Origin: an uncultured Pseudomonadota bacterium
GTDB lineage: Bacteria; Myxococcota_A; UBA796; GCA-2862545
Assembly: GCA_913061235.1 (NCBI GenBank)
Contig: CAJXTB010000003.1
Coordinates: 186,001 to 250,000 of the forward strand
Direction of reading: 5' to 3'
Length of the DNA stretch: 64,000 nucleotides
Part shown: piece after piece, positions 1 through 7,639 of the stretch
Layout of the letters: the number at the start of each line of letters is the position of its first letter
Position numbering within the stretch: position 1 is the first letter of the stretch
Made by a program: the position numbers and the translations under genes
Notes under the pieces: model-generated
Seen by the model: only the letters and a program-made list of their open reading frames with translations
Told to the model about the DNA's origin: nothing
Database searches by the model: none

Positions 1-24
1 CCCCACCGAACCACGGAGCACAGC

Positions 25-267
25 ATGCGCATCGAACTTGCAATCCTCGCCGCCCTCGGAACCATGGCCTGTAGCGCCCAAGCCGACGGCCTGTCGCCAT
101 CCGTCGAAGATGCGACCAACATCTCCGTCGAGCTGGAAAGCGTGCCCACCATTCAGGACATCGCGTCCAAGCCCACCTCTGACATGGACCCGGCGCTGCT
201 CGTTGAGCTGACAGTGGACGACGACCCGTTCCACGGTGACCCATGCCCCCCATGTGGACGCGGCTAA
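25..267 (+). CDS. Small lipoprotein of unknown function
   Basis: An 80-residue protein starts at an ATG preceded by a purine-rich CGGAG. Its N-terminus is a short hydrophobic signal ending in the lipobox-like LGTMAC, so the mature protein would start at Cys16 followed by Ser and probably be lipid-anchored. The remainder is acidic and Pro-rich and ends in a Cys-Pro-Pro-Cys motif (CPPCGRG), a possible disulfide or metal site. I do not recognise a family. Its TAA stop overlaps the stop of the convergent lipid-kinase gene by four bases (264-267). It lies at the window edge, so any upstream partner is not visible. Confidence 0.6.
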   Translation: MRIELAILAALGTMACSAQADGLSPSVEDATNISVELESVPTIQDIASKPTSDMDPALLVELTVDDDPFHGDPCPPCGRG

Positions 268-1157
268 GGCATTAATGTTTGGGGAATGGCCGGCAGTGCG
301 AGACGGACCGCGCCTGGGACGACGCCGACGTTCCACTGCGCAGCCTGACTCACAGCGCCATCTAGACTTCCCGCGATGGGCGCCGCCGACGCGACCACGA
401 CCTGGGACGTTCTCCAGGTGACCAACCCGGAGACCTGCTCCGTACCGCCCATCCATCGAGATACAAACTGCGACATCAGCTGGGGCACTCCGGCTGCTGG
501 AATGACCAAGATGTCGAGCAGACCATCGTTCAGCTTTGCCGTTGGCGCCACGGGCATGCCGCCCCCCGCAGAGCGACCGTTGCACACGCACACGCCCAGT
601 GCCTCCCCCTGCCAGACCCCAGCATCCGACACAATGTGCACCGAGATGGGGTCCCACTCAGCAATCGCGCGAATCCCATGCAGCGGGTAGGCAATCCCGC
701 CGAGAGCGTCCTTCAGAGGCCGAGGTACACTCTCACTCAGACGTGCGGCGAAACCCAGCGTGAGCATGTTTGCAAAGCGTCGGCCGTTCACCGTACCAAC
801 GTCTACCGGTAGACCCAGGGCACCCGCCGCAGCGCGCACCGTGTCGGCCAGCGGAAGGCCTTCCAGCTCGACGGCCCGCGCGAAGTCATTCGCCGTTCCT
901 GCGGGCACAACACCCAACTCACAAGTCCTCTGACTGCGCGCAAGACCGTTGAGAACGGCATTGACAGTGCCGTCTCCCCCAACCGCGACCACCCTGGTGG
1001 CACCCGACTCAGCGGCTCGGAAAGCGGCGTCTTCGGCTTGCTGCGACGACGAAACGGTCACGGCCCGATGCTCGTCACCACCGTCGCACATCTCCGCACC
1101 AAGAGCACGCTCAAAATCTGCCTGTCGAGCCCCGACCGAAACAATCCACTGCACCAT
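264..1157 (-). CDS. YegS/DgkB-type lipid kinase
   Basis: This 297-residue protein belongs to the diacylglycerol-kinase catalytic superfamily (YegS, BmrU, DgkB), whose members phosphorylate lipids such as diacylglycerol, phosphatidylglycerol or sphingoid bases using ATP. The nucleotide-binding signature GGDGT is at about residues 60-64. It is followed by the second conserved segment PAGTANDFAR (about 85-94), and the C-terminal half has the usual beta-rich substrate domain with NGR and GGGM motifs. The length is normal for the family. Which lipid it uses cannot be read from the sequence. It is transcribed divergently from the MscS gene across a 440-base AT-richer region. Confidence 0.88.
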   Translation of the reverse strand: MVQWIVSVGARQADFERALGAEMCDGGDEHRAVTVSSSQQAEDAAFRAAESGATRVVAVGGDGTVNAVLNGLARSQRTCELGVVPAGTANDFARAVELEGLPLADTVRAAAGALGLPVDVGTVNGRRFANMLTLGFAARLSESVPRPLKDALGGIAYPLHGIRAIAEWDPISVHIVSDAGVWQGEALGVCVCNGRSAGGGMPVAPTAKLNDGLLDILVIPAAGVPQLMSQFVSRWMGGTEQVSGLVTWRTSQVVVASAAPIAGSLDGAVSQAAQWNVGVVPGAVRLALPAIPQTLMP

Positions 1158-1320
1158 GGCTCTGTCCTTGTTCTACAGGTCAACCGAGCCCTTCGGCCGC
1201 AAGGGTCCGTATCGGCAACCCGGTCGAACGGCTCGCACGACTGTCATGTCGCGTTCACGTCGCCATGCAAAGACGACTCGACATCACCATATCCAAGATT
1301 TAAGTGTGAAATATCCCATC

Positions 1321-1388
1321 CAAATAGATATTTGTTTCGCTCATACTTGCCTGTTTAATTTGACACAGCCGGAACCACGCACTATATG
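1321..1388 (+). promoter_or_regulatory. Candidate sigma-70 promoter with upstream palindrome
   Basis: The 440-base gap 1158-1597 is clearly AT-richer than its surroundings between about 1280 and 1420. It contains TTGACA at 1360-1365, a 17-base spacer and TATATG at 1383-1388, a good match to a housekeeping promoter pointing at the mscS gene. Just upstream, at 1321-1334, lies a perfect 6-2-6 inverted repeat (CAAATA-GA-TATTTG) that could be an operator. The implied leader is about 200 bases long. This is a motif reading only; no start site is known. Confidence 0.5.
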
Positions 1389-1597
1389 CTCACCATCAAC
1401 GAAGAAACGAACTTGAGACGTTGAACGCGCACTTGGCAGTATTTCATGCCGAATCGCATCACTGAAACCGTCTCATTTCAATCCCGGTCCGAGCACCCTA
1501 CAACCACTCGGGCCTACAAGCCTCACGGTACCCCATCGATCCAGAGAATCCGCAAGACTTAGCCGCACCGACAACACAAGAACTACTCCAGACCCTC

Positions 1598-2500
1598 GTG
1601 AATAAGCTCACTGGCTGGCTCGAAGCCCTTGTCGCAAACCTTCCGAACCTCGTCATCGCCGCACTGTTGATGGTCGCTGCCTGGTTCGCCTCTCGCTGGC
1701 TAGCCCGCGCCATACAGGCCGGTATTCAGCGGGTCTCGAAGAATCGCCAGCTGGCAGACCTCGTGGGCTCCCTCGCTCGCGTCGCCATTCTCGGCTTGGC
1801 ACTGTTCGCTGCACTCGGCATCTTGCAGCTTGATAAGACCGTCACCTCGCTGCTCGCCGGCGTAGGTATTCTAGGTATCGCTCTTGGTTTTGCGGTTCAG
1901 GACCTTGTCGCAAACCTCATCTCTGGCTCGTTCATGGCCGTTCGAAGGCCTTTCCGGGTTGGCGACCTCATCGAGACCAACGACTTCACCGCTGTCGTGA
2001 AGACCGTGGACCTGCGCGCCACACACTTCACCTTGTTGACCGGTGAAGCACTGACCATCCCGAACAATCAGATCTTCAGCAACCCAATTATCAATCGAAC
2101 GCGCGTTCCGAAGCGCCGAATCGATCTCGCGATTGGTGTGGCATACGGAGACGACCTCAAGACTGCACGAGACGTCATGCTTGCGGCCCTAAGCGACCTT
2201 CCGGGTCAGACCTCCGATACCCCTGAGGTCTACTTCACCGGATTCGGCGGAAGCTCTGTCGATGCCGTTGCACGCTTCTGGGTCACGACAACCAGCCAAG
2301 CCAAGTGGATGCTCAGTCGCTCCGAAGCCATCATGGCTCTCAAGTCGGGCTTAGACGACGCCGGAATCACGATTCCGTTCCCAATCCGTACTCTCGACTT
2401 CGGTGTTGTCGGCGGCGAGCCCCTCGCCAAGCACCTCACCGACCTGCCACTCGTCCCCAGCGACCCACGCGACGAGTCTGTACCCGCTGCTGCCAAGTAG
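1598..2500 (+). CDS. MscS-family mechanosensitive channel
   Basis: This is a 300-residue small-conductance mechanosensitive channel homologue of the inner membrane. It would form a heptameric pore that releases solutes on hypo-osmotic shock. Several hydrophobic helices fill residues 10-110. The pore-lining TM3 and start of the beta domain are recognisable as LGIALGFAVQDLVANLISG followed by RRPFRVGDLIE. The soluble cytoplasmic domain carries the usual IPN motif (TIPNNQIF). The GTG at 1598 is the first standard start in frame but has no clear Shine-Dalgarno. The frame stays open back to 1466 and encodes coding-like sequence (residues reading PENPQDLAAPTTQELLQTL) just before it, so the true N-terminus may be longer. 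Confidence 0.88.
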   Translation: MNKLTGWLEALVANLPNLVIAALLMVAAWFASRWLARAIQAGIQRVSKNRQLADLVGSLARVAILGLALFAALGILQLDKTVTSLLAGVGILGIALGFAVQDLVANLISGSFMAVRRPFRVGDLIETNDFTAVVKTVDLRATHFTLLTGEALTIPNNQIFSNPIINRTRVPKRRIDLAIGVAYGDDLKTARDVMLAALSDLPGQTSDTPEVYFTGFGGSSVDAVARFWVTTTSQAKWMLSRSEAIMALKSGLDDAGITIPFPIRTLDFGVVGGEPLAKHLTDLPLVPSDPRDESVPAAAK

Positions 2501-2588
2501 CGAATCCGCTCCCCTTCAGGGAGCCCACGACCGGCGGATTCAACCGCCACACTCACGGGCCAACGAGCCCACAAACCAAGGAGTTTCT

Positions 2589-3263
2589 TTGTTTACTAAG
2601 ACCTTTACTATCGCCTGTGCCCTTCTCATCTCGACTACCGCATTTGCCGGCCCACGCACTCAGCTCGTCAAGCAACTACCCACGGACTCTCACGCCGAAG
2701 CGCTGCAGTTCGAGTCCGAAATCTTCCGCCTGCAAGGTGCTCTGGCGACAAAGCACGCCCAGATGGACTGGGCCCGCGACTACAAGCACGTCAGCGAGAC
2801 GGAAATCTTCGCCATCGAGACCCTGACCGAGGCCGTCGTCACCGAAAATGAGCACTCTGAAGGTGTCACTATTCGCTACGAACGCGACACCAGTCTTGAG
2901 CACTTGGGAGACGTTGAAGTCGATGCCCGCGTTGCCGACGAATACCTCGACGTGCTCGACGAGCAGCGAGACGCGCTCCAGGCCCGACTTGAGCTCGCTG
3001 AAGCGCGACGGGACCTGTTCTTAGCCAAAGAGATTGCCGAACATGTGAAGTCCGACTTCAACGTTGAGCGGTTCGAGCGCCGAAAGATGGACGCCATCGA
3101 GCACTACATGGACGCCTTCACGGAGGTGACCCAGGCCGAGACCGCCTACCGCAAGGCCGGCGGCAACTACAACGTAGACCCGCTGATCACCCTTGAGGAC
3201 CAGTACGAGCTGGAACAAGGCACAGACGACTGGGACGAAGAGCGCACCCTGACGCTTCAGTAG
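2589..3263 (+). CDS. Exported alpha-helical protein of unknown function
   Basis: I place the start at the TTG at 2589 because AAGGAG (2578-2583) lies five bases upstream and the resulting N-terminus is a clean signal peptide (FTKTFTIACALLISTTAFAG). A longer in-frame reading would overlap the mscS gene. The mature part of the 224-residue product is highly charged, rich in Glu, Arg, Ala and Leu, and probably forms long helices or coiled coil across about residues 35-190, ending in an acidic tail. It is probably periplasmic. No family is recognised. It lies 88 bases behind mscS on the same strand and could be cotranscribed. Confidence 0.7.
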   Translation: MFTKTFTIACALLISTTAFAGPRTQLVKQLPTDSHAEALQFESEIFRLQGALATKHAQMDWARDYKHVSETEIFAIETLTEAVVTENEHSEGVTIRYERDTSLEHLGDVEVDARVADEYLDVLDEQRDALQARLELAEARRDLFLAKEIAEHVKSDFNVERFERRKMDAIEHYMDAFTEVTQAETAYRKAGGNYNVDPLITLEDQYELEQGTDDWDEERTLTLQ

Positions 3264-3320
3264 TCAATCCGTCCGTTCCCCAGTGAAAAGCCCCACACAC
3301 GGGCCCCTGACGCTAAACTA

Positions 3321-3376
3321 ATTCGCCAACATAGCGAATCTCCGAAGCCCGCTATGCCCTGTGCAAGCGGGCTTCG
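3321..3376 (+). promoter_or_regulatory. Two adjacent stem-loops upstream of the DUF692 gene
   Basis: Two inverted repeats sit back to back. ATTCGC (3321-3326) pairs with GCGAAT (3334-3339) around a seven-base loop. CGAAGCCCGCT (3343-3353) pairs perfectly with AGCGGGCTTCG (3366-3376) around a twelve-base loop. The second hairpin is stable but is not followed by a T tract, so a classical intrinsic terminator is not certain. It ends 19 bases before the ATG at 3396. It may terminate the preceding gene or act in the leader of the next. Confidence 0.5.
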
Positions 3377-3395
3377 CGCGTTGTAGGGTGTCACC

Positions 3396-4235
3396 ATGAG
3401 CACCCCACACGCCGCCATCAGCTGGATGGACGACCCCTCCTATGTGCAGACCGTGCTTCCGTTGCTCGATGCCGGCGTGATTGACGCCGTTGAGTGGTCC
3501 TTCGACACCCAGTGGCACCCGACGCCAGCAAGCGCGGCCATCTTGAGCGCCTTCGGTCAGCAAGACCGACTGTACGGTCATGGCGTGCTGCTCTCCCTGC
3601 TCTCAGGGGTGTGGACACAACGCCAAGAGACCTGGATGCAGCGCTTGGCGGCCGAGGTTCAGACCCGCGACTACGTGCATGTCAGCGAACACATCGGCTT
3701 CATGACAGCCGGCAAATGGATAGACGGCGCCCCGCTTCCCATGCCCCTTCGCGACGATGTCATTGCGGTCGGCGTTGACCGCTTGACCCGCCTGGCCGAA
3801 GTGAGTGGAAAGCCGGTTGGGCTTGAGAATCTCGCCATGGCGCTCGGCCCCCAAGACGTCCACCACGAAGCCGAGCTGATGCAGCGCTTGCTGGAGCCGG
3901 TCGACGGATTCATGATCTTGGACCTGCACAACCTGTGGTGCCGCGCGGTCAACTACGGCGTCGACCTCACCCAGCTCTTGCGCAGCTACCCCCTCGACCG
4001 CGTGCGCGAGCTGCACATCTCAGGCGGCTCCTGGGACGGGCGCTTCCGCCGCGACACCCATGACGGCACCGTGCCTGACGATGTCTGGGCAGCACTGCCG
4101 ACCGCCCTCACCCTGTGTCCAGACGTCCAGCTCGTCGTACTCGAGCAAGAACCCAACAGCCTACGCAGTCCCGAAGCACAAGCCGCTTACCGAGACGACT
4201 TCACCACCCTGCGTCAGGTGCTCTATGCGGGATGA
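3396..4235 (+). CDS. DUF692 / MNIO-family iron oxidase
   Basis: The 279-residue protein has the TIM-barrel signature of DUF692, the multinuclear non-heme iron-dependent oxidative enzymes (MbnB, TglH, ChrH, BufB). These enzymes oxidise or rearrange cysteine or other residues in peptide substrates. Visible metal-ligand segments are GHGV (His62), SEHIGF (Glu98-His99), ENLA (Glu144-Asn145), LDLHN (Asp176, His178), ELHISGG (His207), DTHDG (Asp220, His222) and LEQEPN (Glu250/Glu252), so the active site looks complete. It overlaps the next small gene by 11 bases, implying translational coupling. No DUF2063-type partner (BufC-like) is adjacent. The substrate is unknown; the downstream 63-residue protein is one candidate partner. 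Confidence 0.85.
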   Translation: MSTPHAAISWMDDPSYVQTVLPLLDAGVIDAVEWSFDTQWHPTPASAAILSAFGQQDRLYGHGVLLSLLSGVWTQRQETWMQRLAAEVQTRDYVHVSEHIGFMTAGKWIDGAPLPMPLRDDVIAVGVDRLTRLAEVSGKPVGLENLAMALGPQDVHHEAELMQRLLEPVDGFMILDLHNLWCRAVNYGVDLTQLLRSYPLDRVRELHISGGSWDGRFRRDTHDGTVPDDVWAALPTALTLCPDVQLVVLEQEPNSLRSPEAQAAYRDDFTTLRQVLYAG

Positions 4236-4416
4236 CGCCACCCTCGATGCCCTACAGCAAGCACTGTTGACGGCGCTGACCACAGACTCAGACGTTCGCC
4301 AGGCGACTCGCACCCTCGACCCAGAGTGGACCGAACAGATGCAGGACGAGGCCATCGTCATTGCAGCCAAGCTCGCGAAGCGCTGGTGTCGCACAGAGAG
4401 CGAAGACCGCGGTTAA
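4225..4416 (+). CDS. 63-residue protein coupled to the DUF692 gene
   Basis: The ATG at 4225 lies inside the last codons of the DUF692 gene, which stops at 4235, so translation is probably coupled. The product is a small, mostly helical protein rich in Ala, Leu and Gln. It has a DPEW motif in the middle and a basic stretch with a single cysteine (KRWCRTE) near the C-terminus. Position and size would fit a substrate peptide, a leader-binding partner or a split-off C-terminal segment of the DUF692 enzyme. The regular amphipathic composition makes me favour a helical accessory segment over a classical precursor peptide. No family is recognised. Confidence 0.65.
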   Translation: MRDDATLDALQQALLTALTTDSDVRQATRTLDPEWTEQMQDEAIVIAAKLAKRWCRTESEDRG

Positions 4417-4463
4417 GCGGACAGTCTGCCCCTCTGGTGCGACCGCCGTCTCGTGGAGCCTTC

Positions 4464-5747
4464 ATGCGCATTCTGTACGTGTCACCACACTTTCCACCAG
4501 ACATCTCCGCACTTTCGGCACGGGTCCATGACCTGACCACACGCTGGGTCGCCGCTGGTCACGAGGTTCATGTCTTGTGCGCAATGCCGTGTCACCCCAC
4601 CGGCGTTCTGCCCAAGGCCTACCGACGTAAGCTTGCCGTCAATGAAGTGGTCGACGGCGTTCATGTCCACCGTCGCTGGGTCTACGCCACGCCCAACAGC
4701 GGCAGCAAGCGCCGCTCCCTCAAGTACGCATCGTTTGCAACATCCATCGTTGCGTCCGCTGCCACGCTGCCAGATGTCGACGTCGTCATCTCGACCAGCC
4801 CCCAGTTCTTCTCGGGAATCGCGGGCTCCCTGCTCGCCTACATCAAGCGTCTGCCGCTCATTGTTGAGATTCGCGACCTGTGGCCGCTCAGCATCACCGA
4901 CATGGGCATGATGGAGACCGGCTCACATGCAGTAAAGCGCCTCGAAGCCCTCGAGGAGATGCTCTACAAGTCCGCCGATACAGTCGTGGTTGTCTCAGAG
5001 CCGTTTCGCCAGCACATCGCAGAGCGAACCCCGGGTACGACCGTCGACGACATTGCGGTGGTCACCAACGGTGTCGACGTCGAGCGGTTCCACCCGGACA
5101 ATGACGGCCAAGCCCTGCGCGACCAGCTCGGGGTCACCGGGACACTGGCTGTCTACGCTGGTACCCACGGACTCGCGATGGGCCTGACAACCGTGGTCGA
5201 AGCCGCCCGACTCGCCCCCGAAGTCACCGTGGCCTTCATTGGTGAAGGCGCTGCGAAAGCCGATGTGATCATGGCTGCCAAGGGCGTGCCGAATGTTCAC
5301 TTCCTTCCGGGCCAGCAGCGCGACGCCATGCCCGCCATCTACGCTGCCGCGGACGTCTGCTTGGTCCCCCTGCGAGACCTCGAGGTCTTCCAGACAGTCA
5401 TCCCGTCAAAGATGTTTGAGATCTGGGCAACCGGAAAGCCGATTATTCTCGGTGTTCGCGGACACGCAGCCGCCATGACCCAAGCGAGTGGCGGCGGAAT
5501 CGTGGTCACTCCCGAAGACCCCGCCGAGCTCGCAGCCGCCCTGAAGCGCATTGCTGCGGACCCGAAAGCCGCAAGCGCCATGGGCATGTCCGGACGCGCC
5601 CATGTCATGACCGACTACAATCGAGACGTGCTTGCGGACCGCTACCTAGACATCATGGCCGACACCATTCGCACCGCCGACATCTCTCGTCGCCCGCGCT
5701 GGTTGTCGCTGGTTCGGCGCGTCGTTCAAGCGCTCGCTACCGCGTAA
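4464..5747 (+). CDS. GT4-family glycosyltransferase (WbuB-like)
   Basis: The start at 4464 is supported by GTGGAG six bases upstream and by the typical N-terminus RILYVSPHFPPD. The 427-residue protein is a GT-B-fold, retaining glycosyltransferase of family 4. The N-terminal acceptor domain has HEVHVLCAMPCHPTG and EIRDLWP. The C-terminal donor domain has TNGVDVERF, the YAGTHG loop and PSKMFEIWATGKP, the nucleotide-sugar-binding segment. This pattern resembles WbuB/Wbo enzymes that build surface polysaccharides. Three bases separate it from the next gene, a polytopic membrane protein, so the two form an operon probably acting on an envelope glycan or glycolipid. Donor and acceptor are unknown. 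Confidence 0.85.
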   Translation: MRILYVSPHFPPDISALSARVHDLTTRWVAAGHEVHVLCAMPCHPTGVLPKAYRRKLAVNEVVDGVHVHRRWVYATPNSGSKRRSLKYASFATSIVASAATLPDVDVVISTSPQFFSGIAGSLLAYIKRLPLIVEIRDLWPLSITDMGMMETGSHAVKRLEALEEMLYKSADTVVVVSEPFRQHIAERTPGTTVDDIAVVTNGVDVERFHPDNDGQALRDQLGVTGTLAVYAGTHGLAMGLTTVVEAARLAPEVTVAFIGEGAAKADVIMAAKGVPNVHFLPGQQRDAMPAIYAAADVCLVPLRDLEVFQTVIPSKMFEIWATGKPIILGVRGHAAAMTQASGGGIVVTPEDPAELAAALKRIAADPKAASAMGMSGRAHVMTDYNRDVLADRYLDIMADTIRTADISRRPRWLSLVRRVVQALATA

Positions 5748-5750
5748 GGC

Positions 5751-7517
5751 ATGTCCGACGCCCTGACGAAACGGCGCCGCTGGTTGGCCCATCCTCGCAC
5801 TCTGTGGGCAGCCGTCGTGCTCGGCATTGTGTGCATGCTGGTGTCCATTGACACCGGTCTGTCCGCAGACGACTTTCTGCTGAAGTACGGCTTCCTTGGC
5901 GGTACCGAGCTTCCGTGGGCCCCGCTTGTCGGCTCAGGACTGCCGGGTCCCGGAGACACCACACAAGTCGTCGCCGCACGAGACCTCGGTCTGTTGCCGT
6001 GGACCGCGTCGACCGACTTTTCCTTCGCATTCCTGCGCCCGCTGTCCCTGCTCACACACCGCATCGACTTCGCCCTGTGGCCTGACCAACCGTGGCTGAT
6101 GCACCTACACAGTGTGGCCTGGTTCGGACTGTTTCTCGCCGCAGCCGCAGCCTTCATACGACGGGTAGAAGGCCCTACATGGGTCGCTGGCCTTGCCGTT
6201 GTCATTCTGGCGCTCGATGACGCCCACGGTCCGACCATTGGCTGGATTGCCAATCGCAACCTGGTCATGGCCGCAGCCTTCGGATTCAGCGCACTGCTCG
6301 CACATGACCGAGCAGCTCGCGACGGTGGCTCCCGCTGGTTCGCTCCGGTCCTGTTTGTCTTGGCATTGGCCAGTAACGAAGGCGCTCTCGGACTGCTCCC
6401 GCTGTGGCTCGGCTACACGCTGTGGTGTGACCGCAGACCCGAGCGCTGGCGGGACTTGGCAGCAGTGAGCGGCCTGGGACTGGCGTGGCTTGGCTTGTGG
6501 ATAGGGCTCGGCTTCGGTGTACACAACTCCGGCGTTTATGCGGACATTGGCGCGGACCCCGTGGGTTCCATTCTCCAGTTACTCACAAACTTTCCGGTCC
6601 TAGCCACGAGCCTAAGCATCGGTATGTGGTCGGAGCTGTTCAGCTTCGCCGACGAAGACGTCCGCGCCATCTGGGTCGTCACCGCGTGGGTCATATTCGT
6701 CGCCACGCTCATCGTCGGCATCCGCCTCGCTCGCCGAGACCCACGAACAGCCATGTGGCTCCTGGGCGCCCTCGGTGCCTTGTTGCCGGTCACTGCCAGC
6801 TTCCCGAGCGACCGCCTGTTGCTGATGGCGAGTGTTCCCGGCGCCGTCCTTCTCGCCAAGTTCGTTCAACACCTCCGAGACGACCGCCGGGCCTGGCGCT
6901 TGGCGGCGGTGGTAGCGACCGCCGTACTTGTGCGTCATGTCGGCCTCAATCTCGTCCTGTCACCGCTCCGCGCGCGCACCATGGAAGCGCCGCAAGACCT
7001 GGTGGACCGAAGCACAACAAGCCTGGACCTGGACCAAGCCGCCGGACACATTGTGGTGTTGATCAACCCCCCGTCAGACGCCATGGCGGCCTACGGCTTG
7101 GTGCTTCAGTCGGTCCAACATGCCGCTCTGCCAGACGCGATTCACAGTCTGTACAGCGGGCTGGAAGCGGTGACCGTCGAACGCGTCAATACCACCACCC
7201 TACGCATCACTCCAGACGGTCCGTGGATGGCCCATGCCAGCGAACGACTGTCGCGAAACCCCGCTACCCAGCCATTCTCCGTGGGTGACACCGTCCGCGC
7301 ACCGGGCGTGACCTACCACATTGACGCGGTCACCCCAGATGGCCGTCCGGCAGGCATTCATGTGGTGTTCGACGCGCCCCTAGAAGACCCGCGCTACCAA
7401 TTTCACGCCTGGGATGTCATCGACTTCCGGCCGTTCCCCATTCCGAGTGTGGGCGATGCATCGCAACTGCCAGCGACCGACGGAGCCGCCGCCTATTTTG
7501 GTGTAGCGCCAGAGTAA
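5751..7517 (+). CDS. Polytopic membrane protein, GT-C glycosyltransferase-like
   Basis: The 588-residue protein has a first transmembrane helix at about residues 17-35, directly followed by an exported loop with an acidic pair (SADDFLL, Asp40-Asp41). It then has roughly eight to ten more hydrophobic helices up to residue 400 and a soluble C-terminal domain of about 180 residues. An acidic motif in the first periplasmic loop, multiple helices and a C-terminal exported domain are typical of GT-C lipid-linked-sugar transferases (GT39/ArnT-like). I cannot confirm the family by eye. Its coupling to the GT4 gene supports a role in surface glycan assembly. Confidence 0.6.
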   Translation: MSDALTKRRRWLAHPRTLWAAVVLGIVCMLVSIDTGLSADDFLLKYGFLGGTELPWAPLVGSGLPGPGDTTQVVAARDLGLLPWTASTDFSFAFLRPLSLLTHRIDFALWPDQPWLMHLHSVAWFGLFLAAAAAFIRRVEGPTWVAGLAVVILALDDAHGPTIGWIANRNLVMAAAFGFSALLAHDRAARDGGSRWFAPVLFVLALASNEGALGLLPLWLGYTLWCDRRPERWRDLAAVSGLGLAWLGLWIGLGFGVHNSGVYADIGADPVGSILQLLTNFPVLATSLSIGMWSELFSFADEDVRAIWVVTAWVIFVATLIVGIRLARRDPRTAMWLLGALGALLPVTASFPSDRLLLMASVPGAVLLAKFVQHLRDDRRAWRLAAVVATAVLVRHVGLNLVLSPLRARTMEAPQDLVDRSTTSLDLDQAAGHIVVLINPPSDAMAAYGLVLQSVQHAALPDAIHSLYSGLEAVTVERVNTTTLRITPDGPWMAHASERLSRNPATQPFSVGDTVRAPGVTYHIDAVTPDGRPAGIHVVFDAPLEDPRYQFHAWDVIDFRPFPIPSVGDASQLPATDGAAAYFGVAPE

Positions 7518-7639
7518 GTGCGACGAAAACCCAGCAGACACCGTCCCTGGGTCTCAGATGTTGGAAAGCTCAACACAACCCAAACACAATCGCCGACCGT
7601 ACGCGGTAAGCAGGTCGCCTAAACACGTTTGGGGACCTC

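Noticed and set aside
2403-2588. An N-terminal extension of the helical exported protein into the mscS gene
   Set aside because: The extension reads as Ser/Pro-rich non-coding sequence, whereas the TTG at 2589 has a proper ribosome binding site and opens a signal peptide.
6485-7288. A 267-codon frame in another phase of the GT-C-like gene
   Set aside because: Its translation is Arg/Pro/His-rich, typical of out-of-frame reading, while the main frame has clear membrane helices.
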